DNA of 60,217 nt from Spirochaeta cellobiosiphila DSM 17781 (GTDB lineage Bacteria > Spirochaetota > Spirochaetia > DSM-17781): NCBI RefSeq assembly GCF_000426705.1, contig NZ_KE384559.1, forward strand, positions 1 to 60,217, read 5' to 3'. The position numbers were made by a program, and so were the translations under genes. Below, piece by piece: positions 17,376 to 25,656 of the stretch. Below the pieces are notes generated by a model, which worked only from the letters and a program-made list of their open reading frames with translations, was not told the origin of the DNA and did not search any database. Every line of letters begins with the position of its first letter. Position 1 is the stretch's first letter.

Positions 17376-17558
17376 ATGAGTATGGAAATAGCACAAAACC
17401 CTGTTGAATCTGCTTCTATAGCGATGAAGCAGATCTTAGATTCAGCCCAAACTCAAAGTAGTGACTTATCTAATAAGCTGCTGAAAGTTAATGTTCAGCA
17501 GCAAATTGATGTTAGTCAGCTAGCTTATATGGGTAACACAATAGACTTGTACGCTTAA
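17376..17558 (+). CDS. YjfB-like putative motility protein, 60 aa
   Basis: A 60-residue protein that fits the YjfB_motility family in length and pattern: an amphipathic helix (SASIAMKQILDSAQTQSSDLSNKLL), then a short loop and the conserved end YMGNTIDLYA, which matches the family's G..IDvyA ending. The family is linked to motility, though its molecular role is not established. The gene follows the transporter by 20 bases and is not in a flagellar operon here. It overlaps the convergent acyltransferase gene by four bases. Start at the first ATG; the second Met (residue 3) would also do. Confidence 0.72.
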   Translation: MSMEIAQNPVESASIAMKQILDSAQTQSSDLSNKLLKVNVQQQIDVSQLAYMGNTIDLYA

Positions 17559-18217
17559 ACAAACTTTAAGTAGTTAGTTGTCTTTTGAGACATATCTGAA
17601 TAATAACCTCTGTAATCTTCTGGTAGGCACTCGGCTATCTGATACATGACTTCGTCTACGACCTTTTTTCGTAGCTCTTGAGACATCTTCTCTTCTTGAA
17701 TATCGATAATAAAAGGTTTGCCGATTTTTATAGTAATCTTGGTACGCCGAAGCCTTTTCATATTATATTTGAGGTTCTCACCACCCCAATGAACAACAGG
17801 AATAATGGGAACTCTGCTTTTCTCTGCTATAACAACAGTGCCTGGTCTTCCTTTTAAAAGCTTTCCATTCTTGTTACGAGTTCCTTCAGGAGATAGACTA
17901 AAAAAAGCACCCTCCTCTAAGGATTCCATGGCCTTACGCATGGCACCAACGTCAGCAGCTCCCCGCTTAATAGGAATAACATGCCAGGCTTTCATTAAGC
18001 TTTTTACCACAGGAACTTTCCAAAGCTCTGCTTTGGCCATTCCTATAATGGGTCTAGGTTGTAAGGATAAGTATAGTAGGGGCACATCAAGAAAGTTAAT
18101 ATGATTACCAGCCAGTATGTAGGGACCTTCCAATGGCAAATTAACTAAATCGCTATCGTCAATCTTGCATAAACATTTCAAAAAAAAGTTAATAATACCA
18201 TTTATGATTTTTATCAC
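17555..18217 (-). CDS. plsC: 1-acyl-sn-glycerol-3-phosphate acyltransferase (PlsC family)
   Basis: A 220-residue lysophosphatidic acid acyltransferase that makes phosphatidic acid in membrane phospholipid synthesis. The catalytic HX4D motif is seen as NHINFLD (His39 to Asp44), the substrate-binding block as SPEGTRNKNG (Glu111, Arg114), and GTVVIAEKSRVPIIPVVHWGG as the third conserved block. An N-terminal hydrophobic segment (IINGIINFFLKCLCKI) likely anchors it to the inner membrane. It sits just downstream of a lipid kinase gene on the same strand (21-base gap), which suggests a shared lipid-metabolism unit. Several PlsC paralogues usually exist, so the precise acyl acceptor is uncertain. Confidence 0.88.
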   Translation of the reverse strand: MIKIINGIINFFLKCLCKIDDSDLVNLPLEGPYILAGNHINFLDVPLLYLSLQPRPIIGMAKAELWKVPVVKSLMKAWHVIPIKRGAADVGAMRKAMESLEEGAFFSLSPEGTRNKNGKLLKGRPGTVVIAEKSRVPIIPVVHWGGENLKYNMKRLRRTKITIKIGKPFIIDIQEEKMSQELRKKVVDEVMYQIAECLPEDYRGYYSDMSQKTTNYLKFV

Positions 18218-18238
18218 TCTATTATCCTTTATATTCTC

Positions 18239-19261
18239 TTAAGTAATATCTAAGACTCTTATACCTGAAGGTACGATTTTCATGGTAAGGGGAAAATTCT
18301 CTTTATTAATCCATAGGGTATCCCCGTCCCTATTTAAAAGAATACGACCGTCATATTGAATGGTTATTTCTTCTGATTCATAAAAGTTTGTTTCCTTTAT
18401 ATTCCTATGAGCTCCTGTATAAAAAGCTCCCTTGATCATAATACGGCGAAGTATACTTCCCCAGTTTACAGCTAAAAAATTATTTTGATCAGGAAGGATC
18501 TTCATCTGATTACCATAGGTTCGATTTCCTGTGACTCCCATACAGGCAAATAAGAATCTGTCCTTTATTTCTTTTATTCCATCCAGTGTTTTTACTGAGA
18601 TCTCCATAGGACGAATAGAAACAAAGAGGTCATAGAATATGGTAGATAGATCAACAGCTATCTTATAAAAATTACCGGGTATTCTGCTTTTCATAATATT
18701 GGTCATATGAGTAACAAAGGCATCCAATCCAACAGTACCAATATTAAAAGCATACTGAGTCTCTAGTTTAGGTCCATCAATTTTAATGGTTCCCAACTCT
18801 TTATGATCCTCTTTATGTAGCAAGCCCACCAGGGACTCTTTAAAAGTATTAGCATCTAATCCATCATTGCCAGTTCCCATGGGGACTCTAAATAACCACA
18901 AATTATTACGCTTGCTTAAGGGAAGACTCATTAATCCAGTACAGAATTCCATACTGGTACCATCTCCTCCCATAAGGAAAACAATAGTTTCCTCCTCACA
19001 AGAGAGCCCTATCTCTTTGGATATTAGGGAGGCATGTCCCGGACTGGTTGTTTTTATCACCTTCCATTCGAAATCAACCTCTGGCCTATCCTTTGATTGC
19101 TCTAAAATACTTAGTAATTCTCTGTGATGTTTAGCCAAGTGTTTGAATCCTCCAGCTATGGGATTCATTACCAAATAGACTTTATGGAACGATTTTTTGT
19201 GAATGATCTGGGTTTTTGCTAAAAACAAACGGAAATCATTAAGGAATTCATCAATGCGCAT
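18239..19261 (-). CDS. diacylglycerol/lipid kinase catalytic-domain protein
   Basis: A 340-residue member of the DAGK/sphingosine kinase/YegS superfamily. The N-terminal nucleotide-binding part shows VYLVMNPIAGGFKHL and the signature VFLMGGDGTSMEFCTGL; the C-terminal beta-rich part includes 'AFNIGTVGLDAFVTH' and ends with 'GDTLWINKENFPLTMKIVPSGIRVL', the usual lid and C-terminus. It probably phosphorylates a lipid such as diacylglycerol. ATG 19261 is preferred over an upstream TTG at 19276. It is the first gene of a two-gene lipid unit with plsC and is divergent from the S1-domain protein gene, with 46 bases between. Confidence 0.85.
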   Translation of the reverse strand: MRIDEFLNDFRLFLAKTQIIHKKSFHKVYLVMNPIAGGFKHLAKHHRELLSILEQSKDRPEVDFEWKVIKTTSPGHASLISKEIGLSCEEETIVFLMGGDGTSMEFCTGLMSLPLSKRNNLWLFRVPMGTGNDGLDANTFKESLVGLLHKEDHKELGTIKIDGPKLETQYAFNIGTVGLDAFVTHMTNIMKSRIPGNFYKIAVDLSTIFYDLFVSIRPMEISVKTLDGIKEIKDRFLFACMGVTGNRTYGNQMKILPDQNNFLAVNWGSILRRIMIKGAFYTGAHRNIKETNFYESEEITIQYDGRILLNRDGDTLWINKENFPLTMKIVPSGIRVLDIT

Positions 19262-19307
19262 TGCACAAATGTACAATAGGTTTTATTTTTCACGCAAGAG
19301 GAATGAG

Positions 19308-20138
19308 ATGGAAATTGGTAAAGTAAACCTACTGACAGTAGAAAGAATAAAAAAAGACGGGGCAATTCTAAAAGGTGTAGAAGATACAGTGTTTTTGAAT
19401 CGGAAAGGATTCCCTAAAGTAATGAAAGAAGGAATGACCTTAGAAGGTTTTATTTATAATGATGGAAAAGAAGGAATAGCTGTTACTTTAAAAAAGCCTT
19501 ATGCACAGTTAGGTGAAGTAGCCATTATGACAGTAAAAGAACTCACAGATTTTGGAGCCTTCCTAGATTGGGGAATTTTCAAGGATCTTTTCCTCCCTAA
19601 AAGGAATTTTGCATTTCAACCAAAGGTAGGAGAGAGAATACTTGTTAAAATCATCATGGATTTTGAAGGAAAAGGACTCATTGCTGAAGCTCGTATAGAA
19701 GAGATTGTAGAAGAAGCACCTCTGGATATACCTCTGAGACAAAAAGTTCCCTGTTTAATCTATAAAGATACAAGAATAGGCTATCAATGCCTTGTAGACA
19801 ACAAATACCAGGGAATGCTCTATAAAGATGAAACTTTCGAACCTTTATTTAGAGGAATGACGAGGATGGCTTTTATTAAGAAAGTTCGGGAGGATGGTAA
19901 ACTGGATATGGCTATACAGCAACCTGGGTTTCAAAGTGGAAAAAACGATGAAAAAGAAAAAATACTTACTCAATTACTCAAATCAGGGGGACATATCTAC
20001 TTAACAGATAAAAGTGATCCGGATCAGATAAGACATCAATTGAAAATGAGTAAGAGAAATTTCAAAGCTGTTGTCGGAATGCTTATGCGTGAAGGGAAAG
20101 TTACACAAGACGAAAAGGGAGTACATCTCTGTGATTGA
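19308..20138 (+). CDS. CvfB/YitL-like S1 RNA-binding protein
   Basis: A 276-residue protein of the CvfB (YitL) family, built from S1-type OB-folds and a C-terminal winged helix. The diagnostic segment is ELTDFGAFLDWGIFKDLFLP at about residues 77-96, and another S1-like unit follows at 'KVPCLIYKDTRIGYQCLVDNKYQGMLYKDE'. The C-terminus (IYLTDKSDPDQIRHQLKMS) matches the winged-helix part. Family members bind RNA and affect expression of many genes; the target here is unknown. The start at 19308 is set by AAGAGGA six bases upstream. The next gene begins inside its end. Confidence 0.85.
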   Translation: MEIGKVNLLTVERIKKDGAILKGVEDTVFLNRKGFPKVMKEGMTLEGFIYNDGKEGIAVTLKKPYAQLGEVAIMTVKELTDFGAFLDWGIFKDLFLPKRNFAFQPKVGERILVKIIMDFEGKGLIAEARIEEIVEEAPLDIPLRQKVPCLIYKDTRIGYQCLVDNKYQGMLYKDETFEPLFRGMTRMAFIKKVREDGKLDMAIQQPGFQSGKNDEKEKILTQLLKSGGHIYLTDKSDPDQIRHQLKMSKRNFKAVVGMLMREGKVTQDEKGVHLCD

Positions 20139-20700
20139 TAGTCACATAAGTGGCGTATTAGCAGGTCATTGGATTGGGCTTTGTCTTCAACCCCATTCTA
20201 CATCATGGGAAGATGTACATCTTTTGCTAAAAGATCCTTCCCACTATCCCTTAACGAACCCTTTAATGAAAGGGGATTTCCTTCATTGGTTGGATCATGA
20301 TAATCGCCTGAGAACCTACTTTGGTTTTTACCTTTTAAAAAATAGCTTAGTCATTAAACCCTCTGATATGGAAATATTACTGGGACATAGTTATATGAAA
20401 AATGAAGACTTTTACAACTATAGAATGGATCTTGAGAAAAAAACCTTACAAGGGCTTCATAATAAAATTATAAAACTAGTCAAAAAGCATGGAGGAGATA
20501 AGCTGCTTGATAGACCTGAAGAAAAAAAAATGCTTAAGAAACATTTAAGAGTTCAAAATAAACTTCTTGTCAAAGTAGCCAGTTTATCTATGGAACATGA
20601 TGACAAAAAAATAACTTCCCTCGTTGATATTACTAAATCAGAACTGAGGGAAGCTATCATAACAATTAATAATTATTACAGTATGTCACCAGGAGTATAA
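20131..20700 (+). CDS. uncharacterised 189-aa protein, coupled to S1 protein gene
   Basis: A 189-residue cytosolic protein with no signal or membrane segment. The N-terminal half is mixed (VLAGHWIGLCLQPHSTSW, then FLHWLDHDNRLRTYFGFYLL), while the C-terminal half is a highly charged helical stretch rich in Lys (IIKLVKKHGGDKLL, EEKKMLKKHLRVQNKLLVK). I recognise no family. The GTG at 20131 is preferred over 20071 because AAAAGGGAG ends nine bases upstream and because the reading overlaps the preceding stop by eight bases, implying translational coupling to the S1 gene and perhaps a shared RNA-related role (inference). Its end overlaps purB on the other strand by 25 bases. Confidence 0.6.
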   Translation: MIDSHISGVLAGHWIGLCLQPHSTSWEDVHLLLKDPSHYPLTNPLMKGDFLHWLDHDNRLRTYFGFYLLKNSLVIKPSDMEILLGHSYMKNEDFYNYRMDLEKKTLQGLHNKIIKLVKKHGGDKLLDRPEEKKMLKKHLRVQNKLLVKVASLSMEHDDKKITSLVDITKSELREAIITINNYYSMSPGV

Positions 20701-22100
20701 TCTCGTCCTTCCGGATATTTTATGAGCCATTGGTTTACGTCTTCTTTAAACCGTTCTACTTGCTCCATTGCCCCACCTACTAATTCAGCACCTCGATTAA
20801 TAACAGCCTCTAATTCTGTTTGTGATAAACCCAAACGTGAATCGGCAGCTAATCTTTGAAGTAAATCGTTTTGAGTAATAACCCCATTGCGCAAGTCTAA
20901 TACTGTAGATACAGCATGTTCTTTGATAGCTTCATGAGCTAATTCACGTCCCGCCCCCTTCTTGACGGCTTCCATTAATATGGTTGTTGTTGATAAAAAG
21001 GGAAAGTAATGATCATTCTCTTGTTTAATAATGGCAGGAAAAGTACTCATCTGATTGAGAATAGTAAGGAAAGTTTCAAATAAACCATCTAAGGCATAGA
21101 AACTGTCAGGAAGAGCCACTCGACGGACAACGGAACAGGAGACATCCCCTTCATTCCATTGATCTCCTGATAATCCAGCCAGCATATTTAAGTAACCATT
21201 AAGTATAATGTGGAATCCGTTAACTCTTTCACAGGAACGGCTATTCATTTTATGAGGCATTGCGGAAGATCCCACCTGTCCTTTAGCAAAACCTTCACTG
21301 GCTGTTTCATTTCCTGCCATGATTCTTAAGGTTTTAGAAAAGCTGCTTGCTCCTGAGGATATTTGATACAAGACACTGACGACTTGATAATCCAAACTAC
21401 GAGGATAGACTTGGCCAACAGCATTAATTGTGGAAGCGATACCTAAGTGAGTAGCTATTTTACTCTCCAAAGCTTTAATTTTGTCATGATCACCATCAAA
21501 TAAAGTCAATTGATCCAAATAAGTACCAACGGCGCCTTTGATACCACGAACAGGATAAGACTGAATTAAATTATCCAGAGAAGTGAGGGCTAATAGTATT
21601 TCCTGACCAAACATTGCAATTCGTTTACCGAATGTCGTTGGCTGAGCGGCAACGTTGTGAGTTCTGGCGGTTATTATCTGTTCACTATGCTGTTCTGCTA
21701 ATTGGGCTAAACGATTTAAAGTAGCTAGGGTCTTTTTCCGAACAACCTTCAAGGCCTTAAAGATTTGAAGCTGCTCTACATTCTCTGTAAGATCCCTACT
21801 GGTCATCCCTTTATGAATATGTTCTGCACCAGCTAACTCACAGAATTCCTCTATACGGGCTTTGACATCATGTCTTGTTATCTTTTCACGAGCTTTAATG
21901 GATTCCAAATCAACTTGATGCTTAACATTTTCATAGGATTCAATGATTTGATCATCAACATCTAGTCCTAATTCCTTCTGTGCCCGGAGAACAGCAATCC
22001 ACAACTCCCTTTCCAGTACGACTCTTCCTGTACTTGACCATATATTTTTCATTTCCTGGGAGGCATAGCGATCTGCTAAGACATTTACAATGGGATCCAT
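20676..22100 (-). CDS. purB: adenylosuccinate lyase
   Basis: A 474-residue fumarase/aspartase-superfamily enzyme that acts twice in purine synthesis, cleaving SAICAR and adenylosuccinate with release of fumarate. The superfamily signature is seen as GSSAMPHKMNSRSCERVNG (SSxMPxKxN), with the catalytic-region segments TSRDLTENVEQ and ARTHNVAAQPTTFGKR. Length is normal. AGAGGAA sits eight bases before the ATG. It is the last gene after mrfA and mrfB on the minus strand, 52 bases downstream of mrfB, and may be co-transcribed. Confidence 0.94.
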   Translation of the reverse strand: MDPIVNVLADRYASQEMKNIWSSTGRVVLERELWIAVLRAQKELGLDVDDQIIESYENVKHQVDLESIKAREKITRHDVKARIEEFCELAGAEHIHKGMTSRDLTENVEQLQIFKALKVVRKKTLATLNRLAQLAEQHSEQIITARTHNVAAQPTTFGKRIAMFGQEILLALTSLDNLIQSYPVRGIKGAVGTYLDQLTLFDGDHDKIKALESKIATHLGIASTINAVGQVYPRSLDYQVVSVLYQISSGASSFSKTLRIMAGNETASEGFAKGQVGSSAMPHKMNSRSCERVNGFHIILNGYLNMLAGLSGDQWNEGDVSCSVVRRVALPDSFYALDGLFETFLTILNQMSTFPAIIKQENDHYFPFLSTTTILMEAVKKGAGRELAHEAIKEHAVSTVLDLRNGVITQNDLLQRLAADSRLGLSQTELEAVINRGAELVGGAMEQVERFKEDVNQWLIKYPEGRDYTPGDIL

Positions 22101-22152
22101 ATAACATTCCTCTATTATTTGATTATTTGTAGGTAGGCATACGTTAACCTAT

Positions 22153-23289
22153 TTAAATCTTTTGTTTAAGACGTTTAAGACGCTTTTCCAGTTCATTTCT
22201 CTGTCCCTCTCTAAGGACATTTAAAGGTATCAGATTAAGATAATCCAAGGCCTTAATAGGATCTTTTTGCTTGTGCTCATAGTATTTTGCTAATTCTGTA
22301 TAGGCAAAATAGGGTTTAATAGAGGCCAGTTCCCTCCATAGGGATAAGGCTTTATCCCAGTCTCCCCTCTTTTTATATAGATTACCCATATAACGCATAC
22401 TATGATAATGAGGCAAGGATGCTGATTGTTCGATAAGAATAGGTCCTTCAGGCCTGTTAATTTCTTGTAGACATAAGCCCAAACGAAAACGGTCAACTAA
22501 GGAATATTCAAAAGGATGAGCAAAAATTTTCTCTATGTAAAAGAGTAACTTAACCAGGCTATAAATATCTTCTTGATTATGATAAAACACACCTTGCAAA
22601 TCTTTGGCATCTCTTGATTTTAAAAAATCAAAATACATTTGTGGAACAAGGGCTCCAGGAACATCCTGGGTCTGTCTTTTGATACCGAGAATCACTTCCT
22701 CTATATTTGATAATTTGCAAGATCCTATACAATTCTTCCACAATCTTCTCGATATGGTTAAAAGGTCTAATTGGGGGGGAATCATCCAATTCATACGGTT
22801 CATCAAAAACCTGGTACGTATTAAATGACTATCATAGGTTTTGCCATTATAGCTGACATGAAGCTTAGTGGGATCAAGGTCCTTTTTAATCAATGCCAGT
22901 AAGTCCCCTTCTCCTGGATAATCGGACAGAAAGTACTGTTTGAATTGAAAGGCATCACCCTTAATAAAGCCTATGCCTACCAAAAAGGGAACTGTACCCG
23001 CCCCCCCTGATAAGCCTGTAGTTTCTGTATCATAGAATAAGAAATCCTCGGCTTGACGTTGACCATTATACAAATAGGGATCTTTCGACCAATATGGTTG
23101 TGGTAACGGTAAATTCTCTTCCCTGAGCCATAAATGAGGAGCGACTTGATGGAAACCATCCAGCCCCTTAATACTCACTTCCTGCTCTTTTGATTTTACT
23201 GTTGTTTTTTTAGTCAGTTCCTGAGCTTGTCGTAAGGCTCCTAAACGGGAGGACAAAGAAGATCTAGCCATGTTTAAACCATTGATCAA
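22153..23289 (-). CDS. mrfB: MrfB/YprB-type exonuclease with TPR tail
   Basis: A 378-residue protein. The N-terminal half is an RNase-H-like/DnaQ-type 3'-5' exonuclease: FLFYDTETTGLSGG (Asp87, Glu89), then LHVSYNGKTYDSHLI and a later NQEDIYSLVKL Asp. The C-terminus carries TPR-like helices (MRYMGNLYKKRGDWDKAL, YFAYTELAKYYEH). This is the domain order of B. subtilis YprB, renamed MrfB, which works with the helicase MrfA (YprA) in repair of mitomycin-type DNA lesions. The neighbour here is exactly that helicase, and the start overlaps its stop by 26 bases, so the pair is conserved. Confidence 0.85.
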   Translation of the reverse strand: MINGLNMARSSLSSRLGALRQAQELTKKTTVKSKEQEVSIKGLDGFHQVAPHLWLREENLPLPQPYWSKDPYLYNGQRQAEDFLFYDTETTGLSGGAGTVPFLVGIGFIKGDAFQFKQYFLSDYPGEGDLLALIKKDLDPTKLHVSYNGKTYDSHLIRTRFLMNRMNWMIPPQLDLLTISRRLWKNCIGSCKLSNIEEVILGIKRQTQDVPGALVPQMYFDFLKSRDAKDLQGVFYHNQEDIYSLVKLLFYIEKIFAHPFEYSLVDRFRLGLCLQEINRPEGPILIEQSASLPHYHSMRYMGNLYKKRGDWDKALSLWRELASIKPYFAYTELAKYYEHKQKDPIKALDYLNLIPLNVLREGQRNELEKRLKRLKQKI

Positions 23290-25624
23290 TAAGAGCTCTT
23301 GTTCTGTCTTTATAGTTTAAATTACTATTATCAAGTGATTTGCTTATCTCTGGATCATCACTGGACTCAGGACCGACACAGGAGGGGCAGCCTTTCTCAC
23401 AGGTACAATTATTAATAACCTCCTGTGAAGCTTGTAATATTCGGGTCAGTTTTTGAGGAACCTGTTCTGCTAATCCAACACCACCGGGATAGTTATCATA
23501 AAGGTAGATAGTGGGACAATCATAATGGGGATCATTAACCCGCTCAGAGACACGAATGTCTCCGGAATCGCACATTAAGAAAATGGGGATAGTTTGAGCT
23601 AATAGATTACCTATTCGTCGTAAGACAGCTCCCTGCTCATCCATGGGCCATTGATTGAAAGCCATACCCATTATGGTAGAAGAATGGAATACTATCATAC
23701 AGGCTCTCGTATGCATTTCGTCTTCCGGAAGAAATATTTCTCCGTATCCTAAATTCTCATGCGTATTATAACGAAGTTTTTTGTATTTAGCGACTTGTCT
23801 ACGGACCAGAACATCCCCCAGGATACTCTGATACAGGGAATAATCATTTTTTTCATCCTCTGATAATACTTTTATATCAGTTTTTACTACGGAATCAGTA
23901 TAATAGTTGACCTGACTAGCTTCTATATGGCACTTAAGGTTCAGAAGATCTAGATGTTTTACAACAAATTGATTACCACGATGAATATATATGGCATTAT
24001 CATGAAGAAGCTCTTTAGCACTGGACTTATCCATCTCACCGATAATCTCATATCGTCCTTTGGTCTCATCAATGATAACTACATTTTCATTAGTGATAGC
24101 TCTGAGGCTCACAGTCTCTGCTGGATATCCTCTATCAGCCCAATAGTAGCGATCCTGAGTATTGCGTAGAACTCCTTCAGATTCTAAATAAACCAACAGC
24201 TCCTGGACATCTCCTCCAAAAGCTTCACCTTTTGCAAAGGGCAGTTCAAAACTGGCACATTTTAAGTGATCCATCAAAATGTAAGGGTTATCTGGATCAA
24301 CATAGGCTGACTCAGGTGGTTTTTCTAAAAAATATTCCGGATGACTGATTAAATACTGATCCCTAGGTCCGGATGTGGCTATAAACAAACTAATAGAAGT
24401 ATTACGACTACGTCCAGCCCGTCCTGACTGCTGCCAGGCAGAAGCTACTGTAGAAGGCATCCCAGCTATGATGGCTCCATCTAATCCACCAATGTCTATA
24501 CCTAACTCGAGGGCATTTGTGGAAACAACCCCTTGAATGGTCCCCTCTCTAAGACCCTTCTCAATGGATCTTCTTTCATTTGGTAGATATCCACCTCGAT
24601 AGGACTCAACAGTTATACGATTATTTTCATTAAAATGATTAGCCAAATTTTGATTAATATAGGATCGAATAAGTTCAGTACGAACTCTGCTTTTTGCGAA
24701 CACAATAGTTTTTATTCCTGACTTAAGAAAGCGTAAGGCCCATTTTTGGGATTCCAGAACAACTCCTCTTCTTATTCCCTGAACACTATCCACTACTGGA
24801 GGGTTATATAAAAGAATATGCTTTTCCCCATGGGGAGCCCCATTCCTATCAATCAAAGTTAATGGTTCCTCCAGTAATTGTTTTGCTAACTCAAGAGGAT
24901 TACCAATAGTGGCGCTACAGAGGATAAATTGAGGAGTAGCACCATAAAAGGCTAGTATTCTTTTGAGCCTGCGTATCAAATTCGTCATATGGGAGCCAAA
25001 AACACCTCTATAGGTATGCACTTCATCAATTACGATATATTTTAATGTCTTAAGAAAGGCTATCCATTTAGGGTGATTCGGTAGAATACCAGAATGAAGC
25101 ATATCAGGATTGGTCACAATGATACGACCTTGATCTCGGGCACTGATTCTTAATGAACTGGGAGTATCCCCATCATAAGTTACAATTTTAATAGGTAGCC
25201 CGGAAGGAAGAACCAGTTCGTTCAGGGCAGATTGTTGATCTTGACTCAAAGCCTTAGTAGGAAAAAGATACAGGGCTTTACTGTGAATATCCTCTAATAG
25301 TGATTGTAGAATGGGTAGATTATAACAGAGAGTCTTTCCCGAGGCCGTAGGAGTAACGACAACGATATTGTCCTTTTGTCTAACAGACTGATAACATTCA
25401 GCTTGATGTGTATATAATTTATGTATACCTTTCTGATGGAGCGCCTCAATCAGTTGAGGGTGCAAATCATCTGGTAAAGGAAGATACTGACCTTCCTGAG
25501 AAGGTATTGTTTCGTGATGGGTTAAACAACGGAGGAACTGTTTGTCCTCATTTAATCCCTCAATAAAATGATCCATTTCCGCCATAGAGGGTACTATATC
25601 ATATTTTTTCTTGACCGACATCAT
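23264..25624 (-). CDS. mrfA: MrfA/YprA-type DEAD/DEAH-box DNA helicase with Cys-rich DUF1998 end
   Basis: A 786-residue superfamily-2 helicase. Walker A is VTPTASGKT (about residues 90-98), the Walker B box reads VIDEVHTY, and motif VI is QQSGRAGRSRNTS. The C-terminus is the DUF1998/MZB domain, with a four-Cys cluster at Cys740, Cys742, Cys746 and Cys749 (NCTCEKGCPSCVG). In Bacillus subtilis this protein acts with MrfB in mitomycin C damage repair, separately from UvrABC; a role here is by homology. It is the first gene of mrfA-mrfB-purB and is divergent from glgC. Start may be the second Met. Confidence 0.9.
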   Translation of the reverse strand: MMSVKKKYDIVPSMAEMDHFIEGLNEDKQFLRCLTHHETIPSQEGQYLPLPDDLHPQLIEALHQKGIHKLYTHQAECYQSVRQKDNIVVVTPTASGKTLCYNLPILQSLLEDIHSKALYLFPTKALSQDQQSALNELVLPSGLPIKIVTYDGDTPSSLRISARDQGRIIVTNPDMLHSGILPNHPKWIAFLKTLKYIVIDEVHTYRGVFGSHMTNLIRRLKRILAFYGATPQFILCSATIGNPLELAKQLLEEPLTLIDRNGAPHGEKHILLYNPPVVDSVQGIRRGVVLESQKWALRFLKSGIKTIVFAKSRVRTELIRSYINQNLANHFNENNRITVESYRGGYLPNERRSIEKGLREGTIQGVVSTNALELGIDIGGLDGAIIAGMPSTVASAWQQSGRAGRSRNTSISLFIATSGPRDQYLISHPEYFLEKPPESAYVDPDNPYILMDHLKCASFELPFAKGEAFGGDVQELLVYLESEGVLRNTQDRYYWADRGYPAETVSLRAITNENVVIIDETKGRYEIIGEMDKSSAKELLHDNAIYIHRGNQFVVKHLDLLNLKCHIEASQVNYYTDSVVKTDIKVLSEDEKNDYSLYQSILGDVLVRRQVAKYKKLRYNTHENLGYGEIFLPEDEMHTRACMIVFHSSTIMGMAFNQWPMDEQGAVLRRIGNLLAQTIPIFLMCDSGDIRVSERVNDPHYDCPTIYLYDNYPGGVGLAEQVPQKLTRILQASQEVINNCTCEKGCPSCVGPESSDDPEISKSLDNSNLNYKDRTRALIDQWFKHG

Positions 25625-25656
25625 AGGCCTACCTAAAATACATTAAAGGAGTAGAA

